Assembly: GCF_022478115.1 (NCBI RefSeq)
Contig: NZ_JAKGSC010000006.1
Location: 1 to 64,000 of the forward strand
DNA: 64,000 nt
Source: Tenacibaculum aquimarinum
GTDB lineage: Bacteria; Bacteroidota; Bacteroidia; Flavobacteriales; Flavobacteriaceae
Direction of reading: 5' to 3'
Below are positions 18,828 through 28,220 of the stretch, in pieces. The notes under the pieces are model-generated. The model was not told the origin of the DNA, made no database searches, and saw only the letters and a list, made by a program, of their open reading frames with translations. Made by a program: the position numbers and the translations under genes. Position 1 is the stretch's first letter, and each line of letters opens with the position of its first letter.

Positions 18828-19553
18828 ATGAAAATTATTGCCATGATTCCTGCGCGTTATCAAGCGTCTAGATTTCCAGGAAAATTAATGAAAGATTTAG
18901 GAGGAAAATCTGTAATTGTTAGAACCTATGAAAGTGCTGTAAAAACAAATTTATTTGATGAAGTTTTTGTTGTAACAGATTCTGATATTATCTTTTCTGA
19001 AATTACCAATGCAGGCGGAAAAGTAATAATGAGTACAAAAGAACACGAATGCGGTTCAGACAGAATTGCAGAAGCTGTTGAAAATATTGATGTAGACATT
19101 GTTGTAAATGTACAAGGAGACGAACCGTTTATTGATGAAGTTTCTCTTCAAAAATTAATAAATGCTTTTAAAAATGATGTGAAAAAAGAAATTGATTTAG
19201 CATCATTGAAAGTTGAACTTACAGATACATTAGAAGTTGAAAATCCTAATAATGTTAAGGTAATAACAGACGTAAATAATTTTGCTATTTACTTTTCTAG
19301 AAGCGTTATTCCATTTCATAGAGATAAAGAAATAAAAGTAAAATACTTTAAACACAAAGGCGTTTATGCTTTTAGAAAAAAAGCATTGTTAGATTTTTAT
19401 ACAACTCCAATGACGCCTTTAGAAGCTGCTGAAAAAATAGAAGCTATTCGCTATTTAGAAGTTGGTAAAAAGATAAAAATGATTGAAACTTCTGTAGAAT
19501 CTATAGGAATTGATACACCAGAAGATTTAGAAAAAGCTAAAAAACTTTTCTAA
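18828..19553 (+). CDS. kdsB: 3-deoxy-manno-octulosonate cytidylyltransferase
   Basis: 241 residues. It activates Kdo with CTP for lipopolysaccharide core synthesis in the cytoplasm. Motifs are [40 protein letters not shown] and [12 protein letters not shown]. One base separates it from the HAD phosphatase gene, so they are cotranscribed. Presence of Kdo activation confirms an outer membrane with LPS. Confidence 0.97.
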   Translation: MKIIAMIPARYQASRFPGKLMKDLGGKSVIVRTYESAVKTNLFDEVFVVTDSDIIFSEITNAGGKVIMSTKEHECGSDRIAEAVENIDVDIVVNVQGDEPFIDEVSLQKLINAFKNDVKKEIDLASLKVELTDTLEVENPNNVKVITDVNNFAIYFSRSVIPFHRDKEIKVKYFKHKGVYAFRKKALLDFYTTPMTPLEAAEKIEAIRYLEVGKKIKMIETSVESIGIDTPEDLEKAKKLF

Positions 19554-19554
19554 G

Positions 19555-20244
19555 ATGTATAAAGACATTAAAGTAATTGCTTTTGACGCAGATGATACAC
19601 TTTGGGTAAATGAAACTTATTTTAGAGATGCAGAACATGAGTTTGCAAAATTACTTTCTAAATATGAAACTGAGAATAAAATAGATCAAGAGCTTTTTAA
19701 GAAAGAGATAGAGAACCTTTCAATATATGGTTACGGAGTTAAAGGTTTTGTGCTTTCTATGATAGAATGCGCCTTAGAATTATCTAACTATAAAATTAAT
19801 CAAACTACAATTGATAAAATTTTAAAGATAGGTAAAGATATGTTAGAGAAACCTATTGAATTATTAGATGGAGTAGAAGAGGTGCTCCAAAAATTACAAG
19901 GAAAATATAAGTTAATTGTTGCTACTAAAGGAGATTTATTAGACCAAGAACGAAAGTTAGAAAAATCTAATCTGCTAAAATATTTTCACCATATTGAAGT
20001 AATGAGTGATAAGAAAGAAGCCGATTATGTAAAACTAATCAAGCATTTAGATATTGATTCTTCGGAATTACTAATGATAGGAAATTCTTTAAAATCCGAT
20101 GTTTTACCTTTGGTGAAAGTAGGAGCTTCAGCAATTCATGTACCTTTTCATACAACTTGGGCACATGAAGAGGTTTTAGAAGAAGAAAAATCTGAAGATT
20201 ATAGAACAGCGATAAAAATTACTGATATTTTAAAAATTATATGA
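19555..20244 (+). CDS. HAD family hydrolase
   Basis: 229 residues. HAD motif I is FDADDTLWVNETYF, motif II lies in LIVATKGD and motif IV in LLMIGNSLKSDVLP. A helical cap lies between motifs I and II. It is a phosphatase of unknown substrate. Its place behind kdsB tempts one to call it Kdo-8-P phosphatase, but KdsC is shorter and capless, so this remains open. The stop overlaps the next start (ATGA). Confidence 0.9.
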   Translation: MYKDIKVIAFDADDTLWVNETYFRDAEHEFAKLLSKYETENKIDQELFKKEIENLSIYGYGVKGFVLSMIECALELSNYKINQTTIDKILKIGKDMLEKPIELLDGVEEVLQKLQGKYKLIVATKGDLLDQERKLEKSNLLKYFHHIEVMSDKKEADYVKLIKHLDIDSSELLMIGNSLKSDVLPLVKVGASAIHVPFHTTWAHEEVLEEEKSEDYRTAIKITDILKII

Positions 20245-20867
20245 AATATTTAGATATTGAAAGTTGGAATAGAAAACAACATTTTGAACATTTTAGAACC
20301 TTAGCAGATCCAACTTTTTCTTTAGTTGTTAATGTAGATGTTACCAATGCTTTTAGCTATTCTAAAAGTTCCGATTATTCTTTTTTTATTCTCTATTTAC
20401 ACGCTTGTATGAAGGCGATTAATGCTGTTGAAAACTTTAAATACAGAATAGAAGGAGATAAAATAGCTATATATAATACCATTAATGCATCTGCAACAAT
20501 AGCTAGAAAAGATAATACTTTTGGATTTTCTTACATTAAATTTTCTGAAAATATAAACGAGTTTTACACTAGTTTTTTAGACGAAAAAGAAAGAATTGAA
20601 AACTCAACAGCTTTATTTCCAAATGAATATTCTTTAGGCTGTATACATTGTTCAGCTTTGCCTTGGGTAAATTTTACTGCGCATAAAGAACCGTTTTCTG
20701 GAAACAAAGATAATAGTGTGCCTCAATTAGCGTTTGGTAAAATTATAGAAGAAGAAAACAAAATTTTAATGCCAATTGCAGTAAATGTAAATCATGCTTT
20801 AGTAGACGGATATCATATTGGTTTATTTTTTAATAAATTTCAAGAAGAGTTAGATAATTTCAACTAA
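20241..20867 (+). CDS. Chloramphenicol acetyltransferase-fold protein (CatA-like)
   Basis: 208 residues across the CAT trimer fold: opening YLDIESWNRKQHFEHF, then LHACMKAIN, and the active-site VNHALVDGYHIG. The catalytic His and the structural Asp of HHxxxDG are kept, with the first His replaced by Asn. Chromosomal CAT-like genes in flavobacteria are ordinary parts of the genome, so real chloramphenicol resistance is only a possibility. It is coupled to the HAD gene by a 4-base overlap. Confidence 0.88.
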   Translation: MKYLDIESWNRKQHFEHFRTLADPTFSLVVNVDVTNAFSYSKSSDYSFFILYLHACMKAINAVENFKYRIEGDKIAIYNTINASATIARKDNTFGFSYIKFSENINEFYTSFLDEKERIENSTALFPNEYSLGCIHCSALPWVNFTAHKEPFSGNKDNSVPQLAFGKIIEEENKILMPIAVNVNHALVDGYHIGLFFNKFQEELDNFN

Positions 20868-20872
20868 ATTTG
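20865..20872 (+). promoter_or_regulatory. -7 box before the small helical protein
   Basis: TAAATTTG overlaps the stop codon of the CAT-like gene and lies 22 bases before the next start, giving the small gene its own possible promoter. Confidence 0.4.
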
Positions 20873-20894
20873 CAACTTATAAATAAAACATATT

Positions 20895-21155
20895 ATGGCA
20901 AGCATAAAAAATTTAAAAAAAGATATTAATTATACATTAGGAGATATTATTGATTATACTTTAGATGTTTCAATTTTAAAAAATGAGACAGAAAAAGGAA
21001 ATGCAATTATAGACGAAGCAATTGAAACTTTCGATAGTTTAATAGCAAAGGTTCACGCTAAAGGTGTAGAAAATAAAAAAGCACATTATAAAGCTGTAGG
21101 AGCAGAGTTAGAAACAAAAGCTAACGCTTTAATAGCTAAAGTAAACGGTTTATAA
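20895..21155 (+). CDS. Small conserved helical protein of unknown function
   Basis: 86 residues, almost entirely predicted helix with heptad-like spacing (IIDEAIETFDSLIAKVHAKG, LETKANALIAKVNGL). No signal peptide or cysteine. Not assigned to a named family. Own -7 box and a strong terminator make it a single-gene transcript, which suggests appreciable expression. Confidence 0.75.
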   Translation: MASIKNLKKDINYTLGDIIDYTLDVSILKNETEKGNAIIDEAIETFDSLIAKVHAKGVENKKAHYKAVGAELETKANALIAKVNGL

Positions 21156-21179
21156 ATAATTATTTATAAATTTTTTAAC

Positions 21180-21214
21180 AATCCGATCTTTATTTAAAGG
21201 TCGGATTTTTTTAT
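21180..21214 (+). terminator. Terminator after the small helical protein
   Basis: 12-bp stem AATCCGATCTTT / AAAGGTCGGATT with loop ATTT, then seven T. Confidence 0.88.
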
Positions 21215-21278
21215 ATTTATACAATAATAAATAAGCTATTTCGTTTAATAAATAGTTTGTAATTAATACATCTTAATA

Positions 21279-21476
21279 ATGGCAAGAGCAATGTTCGAGT
21301 ATACCAAAACGGTACTTAAAAAAGTAAGTTTTAATTCAGACTTATTTTGCAAAGAATTAGAAAAGGCTTTACAAAGATTATTACCCTACGAAGTAAAAGA
21401 ATTAACCATTTGGTTGCAACAGTTTACTTCAAATAAACCAGAGTTGTATATTTGTATGGCATTAATAAAGAAATAA
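21279..21476 (+). CDS. Small conserved flavobacterial protein of unknown function
   Basis: 65 residues, basic N-terminus and a helix-rich centre (CKELEKALQRLLPYEVKELTIWL). The protein-like sequence, an ATG with space for a leader and an own terminator support a real gene. It looks like a small protein found repeatedly in Flavobacteriaceae. No function can be given. It converges on the sigma-factor module. Confidence 0.7.
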   Translation: MARAMFEYTKTVLKKVSFNSDLFCKELEKALQRLLPYEVKELTIWLQQFTSNKPELYICMALIKK

Positions 21477-21477
21477 A

Positions 21478-21507
21478 AAAAAAGACCGCAATTGCGGTCT
21501 TTTTTTA
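21478..21507. terminator. Bidirectional terminator
   Basis: Self-complementary AGACCGCAATTGCGGTCT between an A run and a T run; it ends both the 65-residue gene and the convergent sigma module. Confidence 0.88.
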
Positions 21508-21963
21508 TTTAGTTTTCTCTTTTTTTCCTCTATACTTTCTTAGTAACTTTCGGTGAAATTCCTTTTCAGCAATTTCCAATCTAAGCATTTTTTTATAAGA
21601 TAATACTTGAGTTACTTCGTCGAAAAAATCTTGTTTGTTTTGGTAAGCAGCCTTATCCAAAGCTATAATTTTTTCAGTAATTTCTTTTGCTTCTTTTTCT
21701 TTAATTATTTCAATGCCGCCTAATTCTTTTAATTTTTTCTTTAAAGCATATCTTTCCTTAATATGTATGTCCATTTTTTCATTATCATACTTATTATATA
21801 AAGGCCAAAACTTTTCAGCTTCAGTTTCTGTTAATGCTAATTGTTCTGTAATAAAAGCAATTTTTAGTGCTTTAATTTTTTCTTTACTACCTTTTTTTAA
21901 TTGCGCATTAGCAGAAATTGCTAAAAACAAAAAGGCAACTGTTAGTGTTATTTTTTTTATCAT
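21505..21963 (-). CDS. Exported Spy/CpxP-like helical protein of the sigma-factor module
   Basis: 152 residues with signal peptide (MIKKITLTVAFLFLAISANAQ). The mature part is highly charged and helical (LKIAFITEQLALTETEAEKFWPLYNKYDNE), resembling the family annotated in flavobacteria as sensor of ECF-type sigma factor and recalling periplasmic Spy/CpxP chaperones. It overlaps the anti-sigma gene by 4 bases and is last in the sigma/anti-sigma/sensor unit. A periplasmic stress-sensing or chaperone role is inference. Confidence 0.82.
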   Translation of the reverse strand: MIKKITLTVAFLFLAISANAQLKKGSKEKIKALKIAFITEQLALTETEAEKFWPLYNKYDNEKMDIHIKERYALKKKLKELGGIEIIKEKEAKEITEKIIALDKAAYQNKQDFFDEVTQVLSYKKMLRLEIAEKEFHRKLLRKYRGKKEKTK

Positions 21964-22496
21964 TTTATTTCGTTTAATAAAGTTGAAGGATCAACGGCAT
22001 TTAAATATTCTTCTAAACTTTCTTCTTCTATGCTATTTTCTAATAAAATATTGTCATCAAAATCAGATGCTTCAAAAACCATTGCTAAATCAGAAGAATT
22101 AATATTGTCTGGGTTGTTATCGTACCAAGAATCAATATCTGTAGTTGTAATATCATCAAAAGTAACCGTTGAATTAGAAAAGTAAGTAAGTCCAATAAAT
22201 AATAGAACAGATGCAGCTGCAGCAGTTGGTATAATTTGTAACATTCTTTCTCTTAAAGAAATTACTTTGGTTTCTTTCTTTTCTTTTGAAACTTTGGCTA
22301 AAATTCTATCTTCTAATGTTTCAAAGTAATTGCTAGGAACTTCTAGTTTGTGTTCGTTAGGAATTATTTCAGATGAAAGCGTAGCAAAAAATGAATCTTC
22401 GAAACCTTCAAAATAATTTTCGGGTGTAGAAAGACCATTTTTCAATCCTACTTTACTTCGGATAAATTCTTCGCTATGTTCTAAATTGTTATTCAT
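21960..22496 (-). CDS. Putative anti-sigma factor (membrane protein)
   Basis: 178 residues. A soluble N-terminal half is followed by one membrane helix (LQIIPTAAAASVLLFIGLTYF) and an acidic outer tail (ITTTDIDSWYDNNPDN, ENSIEEESLEEYLNAVD). No zinc-binding HxxxCxxC motif is seen. Position between the ECF sigma gene and the exported helical protein argues for an anti-sigma factor that holds sigma at the membrane. Confidence 0.75.
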   Translation of the reverse strand: MNNNLEHSEEFIRSKVGLKNGLSTPENYFEGFEDSFFATLSSEIIPNEHKLEVPSNYFETLEDRILAKVSKEKKETKVISLRERMLQIIPTAAAASVLLFIGLTYFSNSTVTFDDITTTDIDSWYDNNPDNINSSDLAMVFEASDFDDNILLENSIEEESLEEYLNAVDPSTLLNEIK

Positions 22497-22528
22497 CTGT
22501 TATTTAGACTTCCGTTTTTTAAAAAGGT

Positions 22529-23077
22529 TTAATCTACGATTGATTTTATATATTCTTCAATTTTTTTTACTGCATGATGATAGGATGCTTTGAGGCCTCC
22601 AACAGAAGTTTCTAGAATTTCAGATATCTCTGTATATTTTAAGTCATCAAAATATTTCATGTTAAAAACTAGTTGTTGTTTTTGTGGTAAAGTTGCAATA
22701 GCTTTTTGTAAAATTACTTGAATTTCTTCTCCACTAAAATTAGTGTCATTTACAATGCTAGATGCATTTTCTTGTTGCCACTCCTCAATATCAACATTGT
22801 TTTCTTTTGCTCTTTTATTTATAAAAGTAATAGCTTCATTTGTGGCAATTCTATACATCCAAGAGTATAATTTACTATCTGCCTTAAATTTATCGATATT
22901 CCTAAAAATCTTTATAAAAGTGTTTTGCAAAACATCATCTGCATCATCATGAGATATTACAATCTTTCTTATATGCCAATATAAGCGTTCTTTATATTGA
23001 GATATAAGTACACGAAAAGCACGTTCTTTGCTTTGAGTATTCTGTAATTCTTTAACAAGTGTAATTTCTTCTGTCAA
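22529..23077 (-). CDS. ECF-type RNA polymerase sigma factor
   Basis: 182 residues. Region 2 is seen in HDDADDVLQNTFIKIFRNIDKF and YSWMYRIATNEAITFI; region 4 in LPQKQQLVFNMKYFDDLKYTEISEILETS. It belongs to the sigma-70 ECF group and should be held by the next gene. It heads the three-gene unit. The regulon and the stimulus are unknown; envelope stress is a reasonable guess from the exported partner. Confidence 0.93.
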   Translation of the reverse strand: MTEEITLVKELQNTQSKERAFRVLISQYKERLYWHIRKIVISHDDADDVLQNTFIKIFRNIDKFKADSKLYSWMYRIATNEAITFINKRAKENNVDIEEWQQENASSIVNDTNFSGEEIQVILQKAIATLPQKQQLVFNMKYFDDLKYTEISEILETSVGGLKASYHHAVKKIEEYIKSIVD

Positions 23078-23134
23078 TCAGAGTTGTTTTTAATTAGACG
23101 ACAAAAAAGATAAAAGGTTTAAATTAAGTATAAC

Positions 23135-24583
23135 TTATTTTTTAAGTTTTTTACGTGTAAAGCCAAATAATCGATTTGTTTTAATCATTTCAGAAACCCC
23201 TTCAGGTAACATTTTTTCCCAACCATCTTCATCGCATTTTATCATTCTTAAAACCTCGCGAGAAAAAATATCTAAAATTTTAGGATCAAAATCATCTATA
23301 TTAATAAGTTTTCCATTGTTTTTAAAGAACTTATAAAGTTCTTTCATACGTGGATGTACTTTTAGGTTTTCACTAGTAATATAATCTCCCGACTCTTGAT
23401 CGTGATATGGATACATATATACTTTTAAATCTCTGTAAAAAAGTTTTCCAAAAGCTTCTAAAATTCCACCACTTAAATGGCGGTAATATTTTTCGTCAAA
23501 AATTTGAATTAAGTTGTAAACACCCATTCCAAGTGCCATTCTTTCTTTAGTAAATTCACTAAAATATTCTACCAATTTAAAGTATTCTTGGTAGTTTGTA
23601 ATCATTACATTTTGCCCTAAAGAACAAAGTAGTTCTGCTCTGTCTAAGAAATCTCTTTCGTTAATTTTACCTTCGGCACGTAGGTTACTTAAGGTAATTT
23701 CAAAAATAATTTGTGTATTATCGGGATCAACCTTTTTTTCTTTAAAAAATAGTGCTTTGGATTTTTCGTACATATCCATATTCACTTTTGTAACAGGTCT
23801 AAAACTACCACGCATTGCCAAAATATTCTTTTTGTAAAGAACTTGAGCAGGTAATAAGTTGTTTCCGTCAGGTCCAAACATTACTGCGTTAGTCATTCCG
23901 TTTTTTACTAATTGTAAACTCATTAAACGGTTGTCTACATACATAAAACGAGGTCCAGAGAAATTAATCATATCAATTTCTAACTGATCTTTATCTAAAT
24001 TATCATAGAAAGATTTTACTAATTCCTTAGGATTATCATTCATGTAAAAAGCACCGTAAATTAAGTTTACACCTAAAATACCTAGTGTTTCTTGTTGTAA
24101 ACGAGCATCAGTTTCTTTAAAACGAATGTGTAAAACAATTTCATTATAATCTTCTAATGGATCTAATTGAAAACGAAATCCAACCCAACCATGACCTTTA
24201 AATTTCTTAGAAAAATTAATGGTTGCAACAGTATTGGCATAACTGAAAAATAATTTATCTGGATGTTTGTTACGGCTTAAACGATCTTCAATTAATTCAA
24301 TTTCATGAATTAACATCTTTTTTAAACGAGTTTCGGTAACATATCTTCCGTTTTTACCAACTCCATAAATAGCATCAGAGAAGTCTTTATCATAAGCACT
24401 CATTGCTTTTGCAATTGTACCAGAAGCGCCACCAGCTCTAAAGAAATTACGAACAGTTTCTTGTCCTGCACCAATTTCTGCAAAGGTTCCGTAGATATTA
24501 GCATTTAAATTAATACGAAGCGCTTTGCTCTTTGTACTTGGTACACTATTAATTTCTTGATCTCCTTTTAATATTATTGCCAT
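23135..24583 (-). CDS. Large conserved protein of unknown function
   Basis: 482 residues, soluble, no signal peptide. The opening KSKALRINLNANIYGTFAEIGAGQETVRNFFRAGGASGTIAKAMSAYDK (given here only as a pattern of short motifs: NIYGTFAEIGAGQE and FFRAGGASGTIAKAMSAYD) is very regular. Other striking stretches are KLFFSYANTVATINF, GHGWVGFRFQ and GILEAFGKLFYRD. Database entries for such proteins carry contradictory names that the sequence does not support. It is transcribed alone from a divergent promoter region shared with the MBL gene. No catalytic motif was identified. Confidence 0.8.
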   Translation of the reverse strand: MAIILKGDQEINSVPSTKSKALRINLNANIYGTFAEIGAGQETVRNFFRAGGASGTIAKAMSAYDKDFSDAIYGVGKNGRYVTETRLKKMLIHEIELIEDRLSRNKHPDKLFFSYANTVATINFSKKFKGHGWVGFRFQLDPLEDYNEIVLHIRFKETDARLQQETLGILGVNLIYGAFYMNDNPKELVKSFYDNLDKDQLEIDMINFSGPRFMYVDNRLMSLQLVKNGMTNAVMFGPDGNNLLPAQVLYKKNILAMRGSFRPVTKVNMDMYEKSKALFFKEKKVDPDNTQIIFEITLSNLRAEGKINERDFLDRAELLCSLGQNVMITNYQEYFKLVEYFSEFTKERMALGMGVYNLIQIFDEKYYRHLSGGILEAFGKLFYRDLKVYMYPYHDQESGDYITSENLKVHPRMKELYKFFKNNGKLINIDDFDPKILDIFSREVLRMIKCDEDGWEKMLPEGVSEMIKTNRLFGFTRKKLKK

Positions 24584-24604
24584 TATGTTTGTCTGTTATA
24601 ATAA

Positions 24605-24636
24605 CAAATGTACTAAAATTACAAGGTATCAGTCAA
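24605..24636 (-). promoter_or_regulatory. Promoter of the 482-residue protein
   Basis: On the minus strand TTG, 21 bases, then TACATTTG; the -7 box ends 21 bases before the start codon. Confidence 0.5.
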
Positions 24637-24645
24637 TTTTTATCT

Positions 24646-24653
24646 TATTTTTG
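24646..24653 (+). promoter_or_regulatory. -7 box close to the MBL start codon
   Basis: TATTTTTG ends 5 bases before the ATG at 24659, so transcription would begin about at the start codon, giving a leaderless or near-leaderless message. Confidence 0.4.
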
Positions 24654-24658
24654 TAATA

Positions 24659-25423
24659 ATGAAATTAACTTTTTTAGGCACAGGAACTTCTACAGGAGTT
24701 CCAATGATAGCGAGTAAACATCCTGTAGCAAAATCTAAAGATCCTAGAGATAAACGTTTACGTTCTTCTGTCTTAATTTCTTGGGATAATATTAATTATG
24801 TAATTGATACAGGACCAGATTTTAGACAGCAAATGTTACGTGAAAACGTTGAATCTATTAACGGAGTTTTGTTTACACACGAGCATTCGGATCATGTTGC
24901 TGGTTTTGAGGAAGTTCGTCCTTACGGTTTTCAAATAGGAGAAGTGCCTTTGTACTTAACAGAAAGAGTTTTAAATTCATTAAAAAAACGATACGATTAT
25001 ATTTTTGCAACCGAAAATAGATATCCAAGTGCAGCAAAAGTAAAACCAATTATTATTTCTCATAAAGAGAATTTTATGTTGGATGGAGTAGAAGTAATAC
25101 CTATTGAAGTAATGCACGGAAATTTACCAATTTTAGGATATCGATTTGGAAATATTGCGTACATAACAGATATTAAAACAATAAGTAAAAAAGAGAAAAG
25201 TAAACTTAAAAATCTTGACTTTCTTGTGGTTACTGGTTTACGAAAAGAACTTCATTTTTCTCATTTTAATATAGACGAAGCATTAGCTTTTATCGAAGAA
25301 TTAAAACCTAAAAAAGCATATTTAACGCACATTAGTGAACCTTTAGGTTTTCACGCAGATGCAGAAAAAGAACTTCCAGAAAATGTTTTCTTAGCTTATG
25401 ATGGTTTAGTTTTGGAAAACTAA
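24659..25423 (+). CDS. MBL-fold metal-dependent hydrolase (PhnP-like)
   Basis: 254 residues. LGTGTSTGVPMI at the start, the metal motif FTHEHSDHVAGF, a later aspartate in YITDIKTI and the C-terminal THISEPLGFHAD match the PhnP/lipoate-ligase-associated group of metallo-beta-lactamase-fold phosphodiesterases. The probable reaction is hydrolysis of a (cyclic) phosphodiester, substrate unknown. No operon partner downstream before lon. Confidence 0.92.
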   Translation: MKLTFLGTGTSTGVPMIASKHPVAKSKDPRDKRLRSSVLISWDNINYVIDTGPDFRQQMLRENVESINGVLFTHEHSDHVAGFEEVRPYGFQIGEVPLYLTERVLNSLKKRYDYIFATENRYPSAAKVKPIIISHKENFMLDGVEVIPIEVMHGNLPILGYRFGNIAYITDIKTISKKEKSKLKNLDFLVVTGLRKELHFSHFNIDEALAFIEELKPKKAYLTHISEPLGFHADAEKELPENVFLAYDGLVLEN

Positions 25424-25517
25424 AAAATTGGCATAACAATTGACTTCTATAAGTGAATTAGTTCTTTAACTATTTGCTAAAAAACTAGTATTCAGAATTT
25501 TATAAAAATAATAATTA

Positions 25518-25543
25518 AATTTCAAGAAATTTTTCTTGAAATT
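25518..25543. promoter_or_regulatory. Inverted repeat upstream of lon
   Basis: Arms AATTTCAAGAA / TTCTTGAAATT, 11 bp each and perfect, separated by 4 bases, 30 bases before the lon start. It could be an operator or a leader hairpin. Confidence 0.45.
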
Positions 25544-25546
25544 CAA

Positions 25547-25559
25547 TGTCAGATTGACA
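25547..25559. promoter_or_regulatory. TGTCA-n3-TGACA palindrome upstream of lon
   Basis: TGTCAGATTGACA lies 13 bases before the lon start codon, directly after the longer inverted repeat. A heat-shock-type regulatory role is inference from its place before a stress protease. Confidence 0.4.
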
Positions 25560-25572
25560 GCAAAATATACAG

Positions 25573-28029
25573 ATGAGTAAATCGAAAATAATACATTTAG
25601 ACAGTTTGTCGCTTCAAGATATGATGAATGAAGATTCGGAATTAATTCCGTTAATGACGCCAGAAGACGAAGAGATAATCAACAAAGAAGAAGTACCAGA
25701 AATTTTACCAATTCTTCCGTTAAGAAATACTGTTTTATTTCCAGGAGTTGTAATTCCAATTACAGCAGGTAGAGATAAATCTATTCAACTTATAAAAGAA
25801 GCAAACAAAGGCAATAAAATTATTGGAGTTGTAGCGCAAAAGAATGAAGAGGTAGAAAGCCCAACAGGAAAAGACATTCATACAACTGGAGTTGTAGCGC
25901 AAATTCTTAGAGTTTTAAAAATGCCAGATGGTAACACAACAGTTATTATTCAAGGTAAAAAACGTTTCGAAATTGAAAATATAATTCAAGAAGAACCGTA
26001 TTTAAAAGCAGTTGTAAAAGAAGCTGTTGAAGAACGCGAAGTTGATGATAAAAAAGAATTTAGAGCAATTTTAGATGCCATAAAAGAGCAATCTTTAAAA
26101 GTTATTGAAGAAAACCCAATGTTGCCTTCAGAAGCTTCATTTGCTATAAAAAACATTAAAAGCGATTCGTTTTTAGTGAATTTTATTTCATCAAATATGG
26201 ATTTAAGTGTAGCGCAAAAACAAGTTATTCTAGAAAAAGATAACTTAAAAGAACGTGCATTATTAACACTTAAAAACTTAAACAAAGAGTTGCAGAAATT
26301 GCAATTAAAAAATGATATTCAGTCTAAAACACGTTCGGATTTAGACCAACAACAACGTGAGTATTATTTAAATCAGCAGTTAAAAACCATTCAAGACGAA
26401 TTAGGAGGTGTTTCTAACGATCAAGAGATTGAAGAAATGCGCGCTAAAGGGAAAACTAAGAAATGGAAAAAAGAAGTTGCTGAAACTTTTGAGAAAGAAA
26501 TAAATAGATTAAAACGTATGAATCCGCAAATGGCGGAATACGGCGTGCAAAGAAACTATTTAGAATTGATGTTAGATTTACCTTGGGGAGTTTATTCCGA
26601 AGATAAATTCGACCTTAAAAGAGGACAAAAAATTCTTGATAGAGATCACTTTGGTTTAGAAAAAGTAAAAGACAGAATTATAGAACACTTAGCGGTTTTA
26701 AAGCTTCGTGGAGATATGAAATCGCCAATTATCTGTTTATACGGACCTCCAGGAGTTGGTAAAACTTCGTTAGGAAAATCGGTTGCAGAAGCACTTGGAC
26801 GTAAATACGTTAGAATGTCTTTAGGTGGTTTAAGAGATGAAGCTGAAATTCGCGGACACAGAAAAACCTACATTGGTGCAATGCCAGGACGTTTAATTCA
26901 GAATTTGAAAAAAGCAGGAACTTCTAATCCAGTTTTTGTGTTAGATGAAATAGACAAGTTAAGTAACAGTCATCAAGGAGATCCTTCTTCAGCAATGTTA
27001 GAAGTCTTAGACCCAGAACAAAACGAATCTTTTTACGACAATTATTTAGAAGTTGGTTACGATCTTTCTAAAGTGTTATTTATAGCAACGGCAAACAATT
27101 TAGGTCAAATTCCATGGGCATTACGCGACAGAATGGAGCTTATAAATGTTACCGGTTATACAATTGAAGAAAAAATAGAAATTGCTAAAAAATATTTGTT
27201 ACCAAAACAATTAAAAGAACACGGTTTAACTACCGATCATTTAAAGTTAGGGAAAGCACAAATAGAAAAAGTTGTAGAAGGTTATACAAGAGAATCTGGA
27301 GTAAGAGGTTTAGAAAAACAAATAGCCAAAGTGGTGCGTTTTGCCGCAAAATCTATTGCTTTAGAAGAAGAATATGATGTTTCTTTAACCAATGAAGACA
27401 TCGAGAAAATTTTAGGAGCAGCACGTTTAGAGCGCGACAAATACGAGAATAACGATGTTGCAGGAGTTGTAACAGGTTTAGCGTGGACAAGCGTTGGAGG
27501 CGATATTTTATTTATAGAATCAATTTTATCTAAAGGAAAAGGAAACCTTTCTATAACAGGTAATTTGGGTAAAGTAATGAAAGAATCTTCTACCATTGCC
27601 ATGAAATATATTAAGGCAAATGCTGAGGTTTTTGGAATAAAACCTGAGATTTTAGAAAAGTACGATGTGCATATTCACGTGCCAGAAGGTGCAACGCCAA
27701 AAGACGGGCCTAGTGCAGGTATTACTATGTTAACCTCTTTAGTTTCTGTGTTTACGCAACGTAAAGTAAAGAACAAATTGGCAATGACAGGAGAAATTAC
27801 CCTACGTGGAAAAGTGTTGCCTGTTGGCGGAATTAAAGAAAAAATATTAGCTGCAAAGCGCGCAAATATTAAAGAAATTATTCTGTGCGAAGAAAACAAA
27901 AAAGACATAGAAGAAATTAAAGCAAGTTATTTAAAAGGCATGAAGTTCCATTATGTAACCGAAATGCACCAAGTAATAGACGTTGCACTTACAAAGCAAA
28001 AAGTTAAAAATGCTAAGAAATTAGCCTAA
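25573..28029 (+). CDS. lon: ATP-dependent protease Lon
   Basis: 818 residues. N-terminal substrate-recognition domain ([17 protein letters not shown]), helical linker, AAA+ module with Walker [14 protein letters not shown] and [10 protein letters not shown], and the C-terminal serine protease domain with the catalytic Ser in [11 protein letters not shown] (about residue 714) and Lys in VGGIKEK (about 755). It degrades damaged and regulatory proteins in the cytoplasm. Two palindromes precede it, pointing to regulated expression. A strong terminator follows. Confidence 0.98.
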   Translation: MSKSKIIHLDSLSLQDMMNEDSELIPLMTPEDEEIINKEEVPEILPILPLRNTVLFPGVVIPITAGRDKSIQLIKEANKGNKIIGVVAQKNEEVESPTGKDIHTTGVVAQILRVLKMPDGNTTVIIQGKKRFEIENIIQEEPYLKAVVKEAVEEREVDDKKEFRAILDAIKEQSLKVIEENPMLPSEASFAIKNIKSDSFLVNFISSNMDLSVAQKQVILEKDNLKERALLTLKNLNKELQKLQLKNDIQSKTRSDLDQQQREYYLNQQLKTIQDELGGVSNDQEIEEMRAKGKTKKWKKEVAETFEKEINRLKRMNPQMAEYGVQRNYLELMLDLPWGVYSEDKFDLKRGQKILDRDHFGLEKVKDRIIEHLAVLKLRGDMKSPIICLYGPPGVGKTSLGKSVAEALGRKYVRMSLGGLRDEAEIRGHRKTYIGAMPGRLIQNLKKAGTSNPVFVLDEIDKLSNSHQGDPSSAMLEVLDPEQNESFYDNYLEVGYDLSKVLFIATANNLGQIPWALRDRMELINVTGYTIEEKIEIAKKYLLPKQLKEHGLTTDHLKLGKAQIEKVVEGYTRESGVRGLEKQIAKVVRFAAKSIALEEEYDVSLTNEDIEKILGAARLERDKYENNDVAGVVTGLAWTSVGGDILFIESILSKGKGNLSITGNLGKVMKESSTIAMKYIKANAEVFGIKPEILEKYDVHIHVPEGATPKDGPSAGITMLTSLVSVFTQRKVKNKLAMTGEITLRGKVLPVGGIKEKILAAKRANIKEIILCEENKKDIEEIKASYLKGMKFHYVTEMHQVIDVALTKQKVKNAKKLA

Positions 28030-28032
28030 CTA

Positions 28033-28064
28033 AAAAAGCCTCTCAAATTTGAGAGGCTTTTTTT
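28033..28064 (+). terminator. Terminator of lon
   Basis: Stem AAAAAGCCTCTCAAA / TTTGAGAGGCTTTTT, perfectly self-complementary, running into T residues. Confidence 0.92.
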
Positions 28065-28093
28065 ATACTTAAAATTGTATTCTTTTTATTAGA

Positions 28094-28164
28094 AGCTATT
28101 TCCTGCTTTTCACTGTATCTTTTTTTCGTTCCTCAAAAAAGGATGCCGTTTCAATCAGGGCTAA
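28094..28164 (+). repeat. Dispersed structured repeat, copy B (left end degraded)
   Basis: Contains TGCTTTTCACTGTATCTTTT, tip CGTTCCTC and AAAAGGATGCCGTTTCAATC, then a changed end CAGGGCTAA. The left GGGCGTTA block is not recognisable. It is closest to copy E. It lies between the lon terminator and the cassette-like element. Confidence 0.65.
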
Positions 28165-28220
28165 ACTTGTTTGCTAATTTCAAGCAAAACTATAAGCGTA
28201 TTTAATGTTTATTTTTATGA

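Noticed and set aside
20241..20867. Chloramphenicol resistance gene
   Set aside because: The CAT fold is clear but the locus is chromosomal, coupled to kdsB/HAD and without mobile-element signs, so resistance is not claimed.
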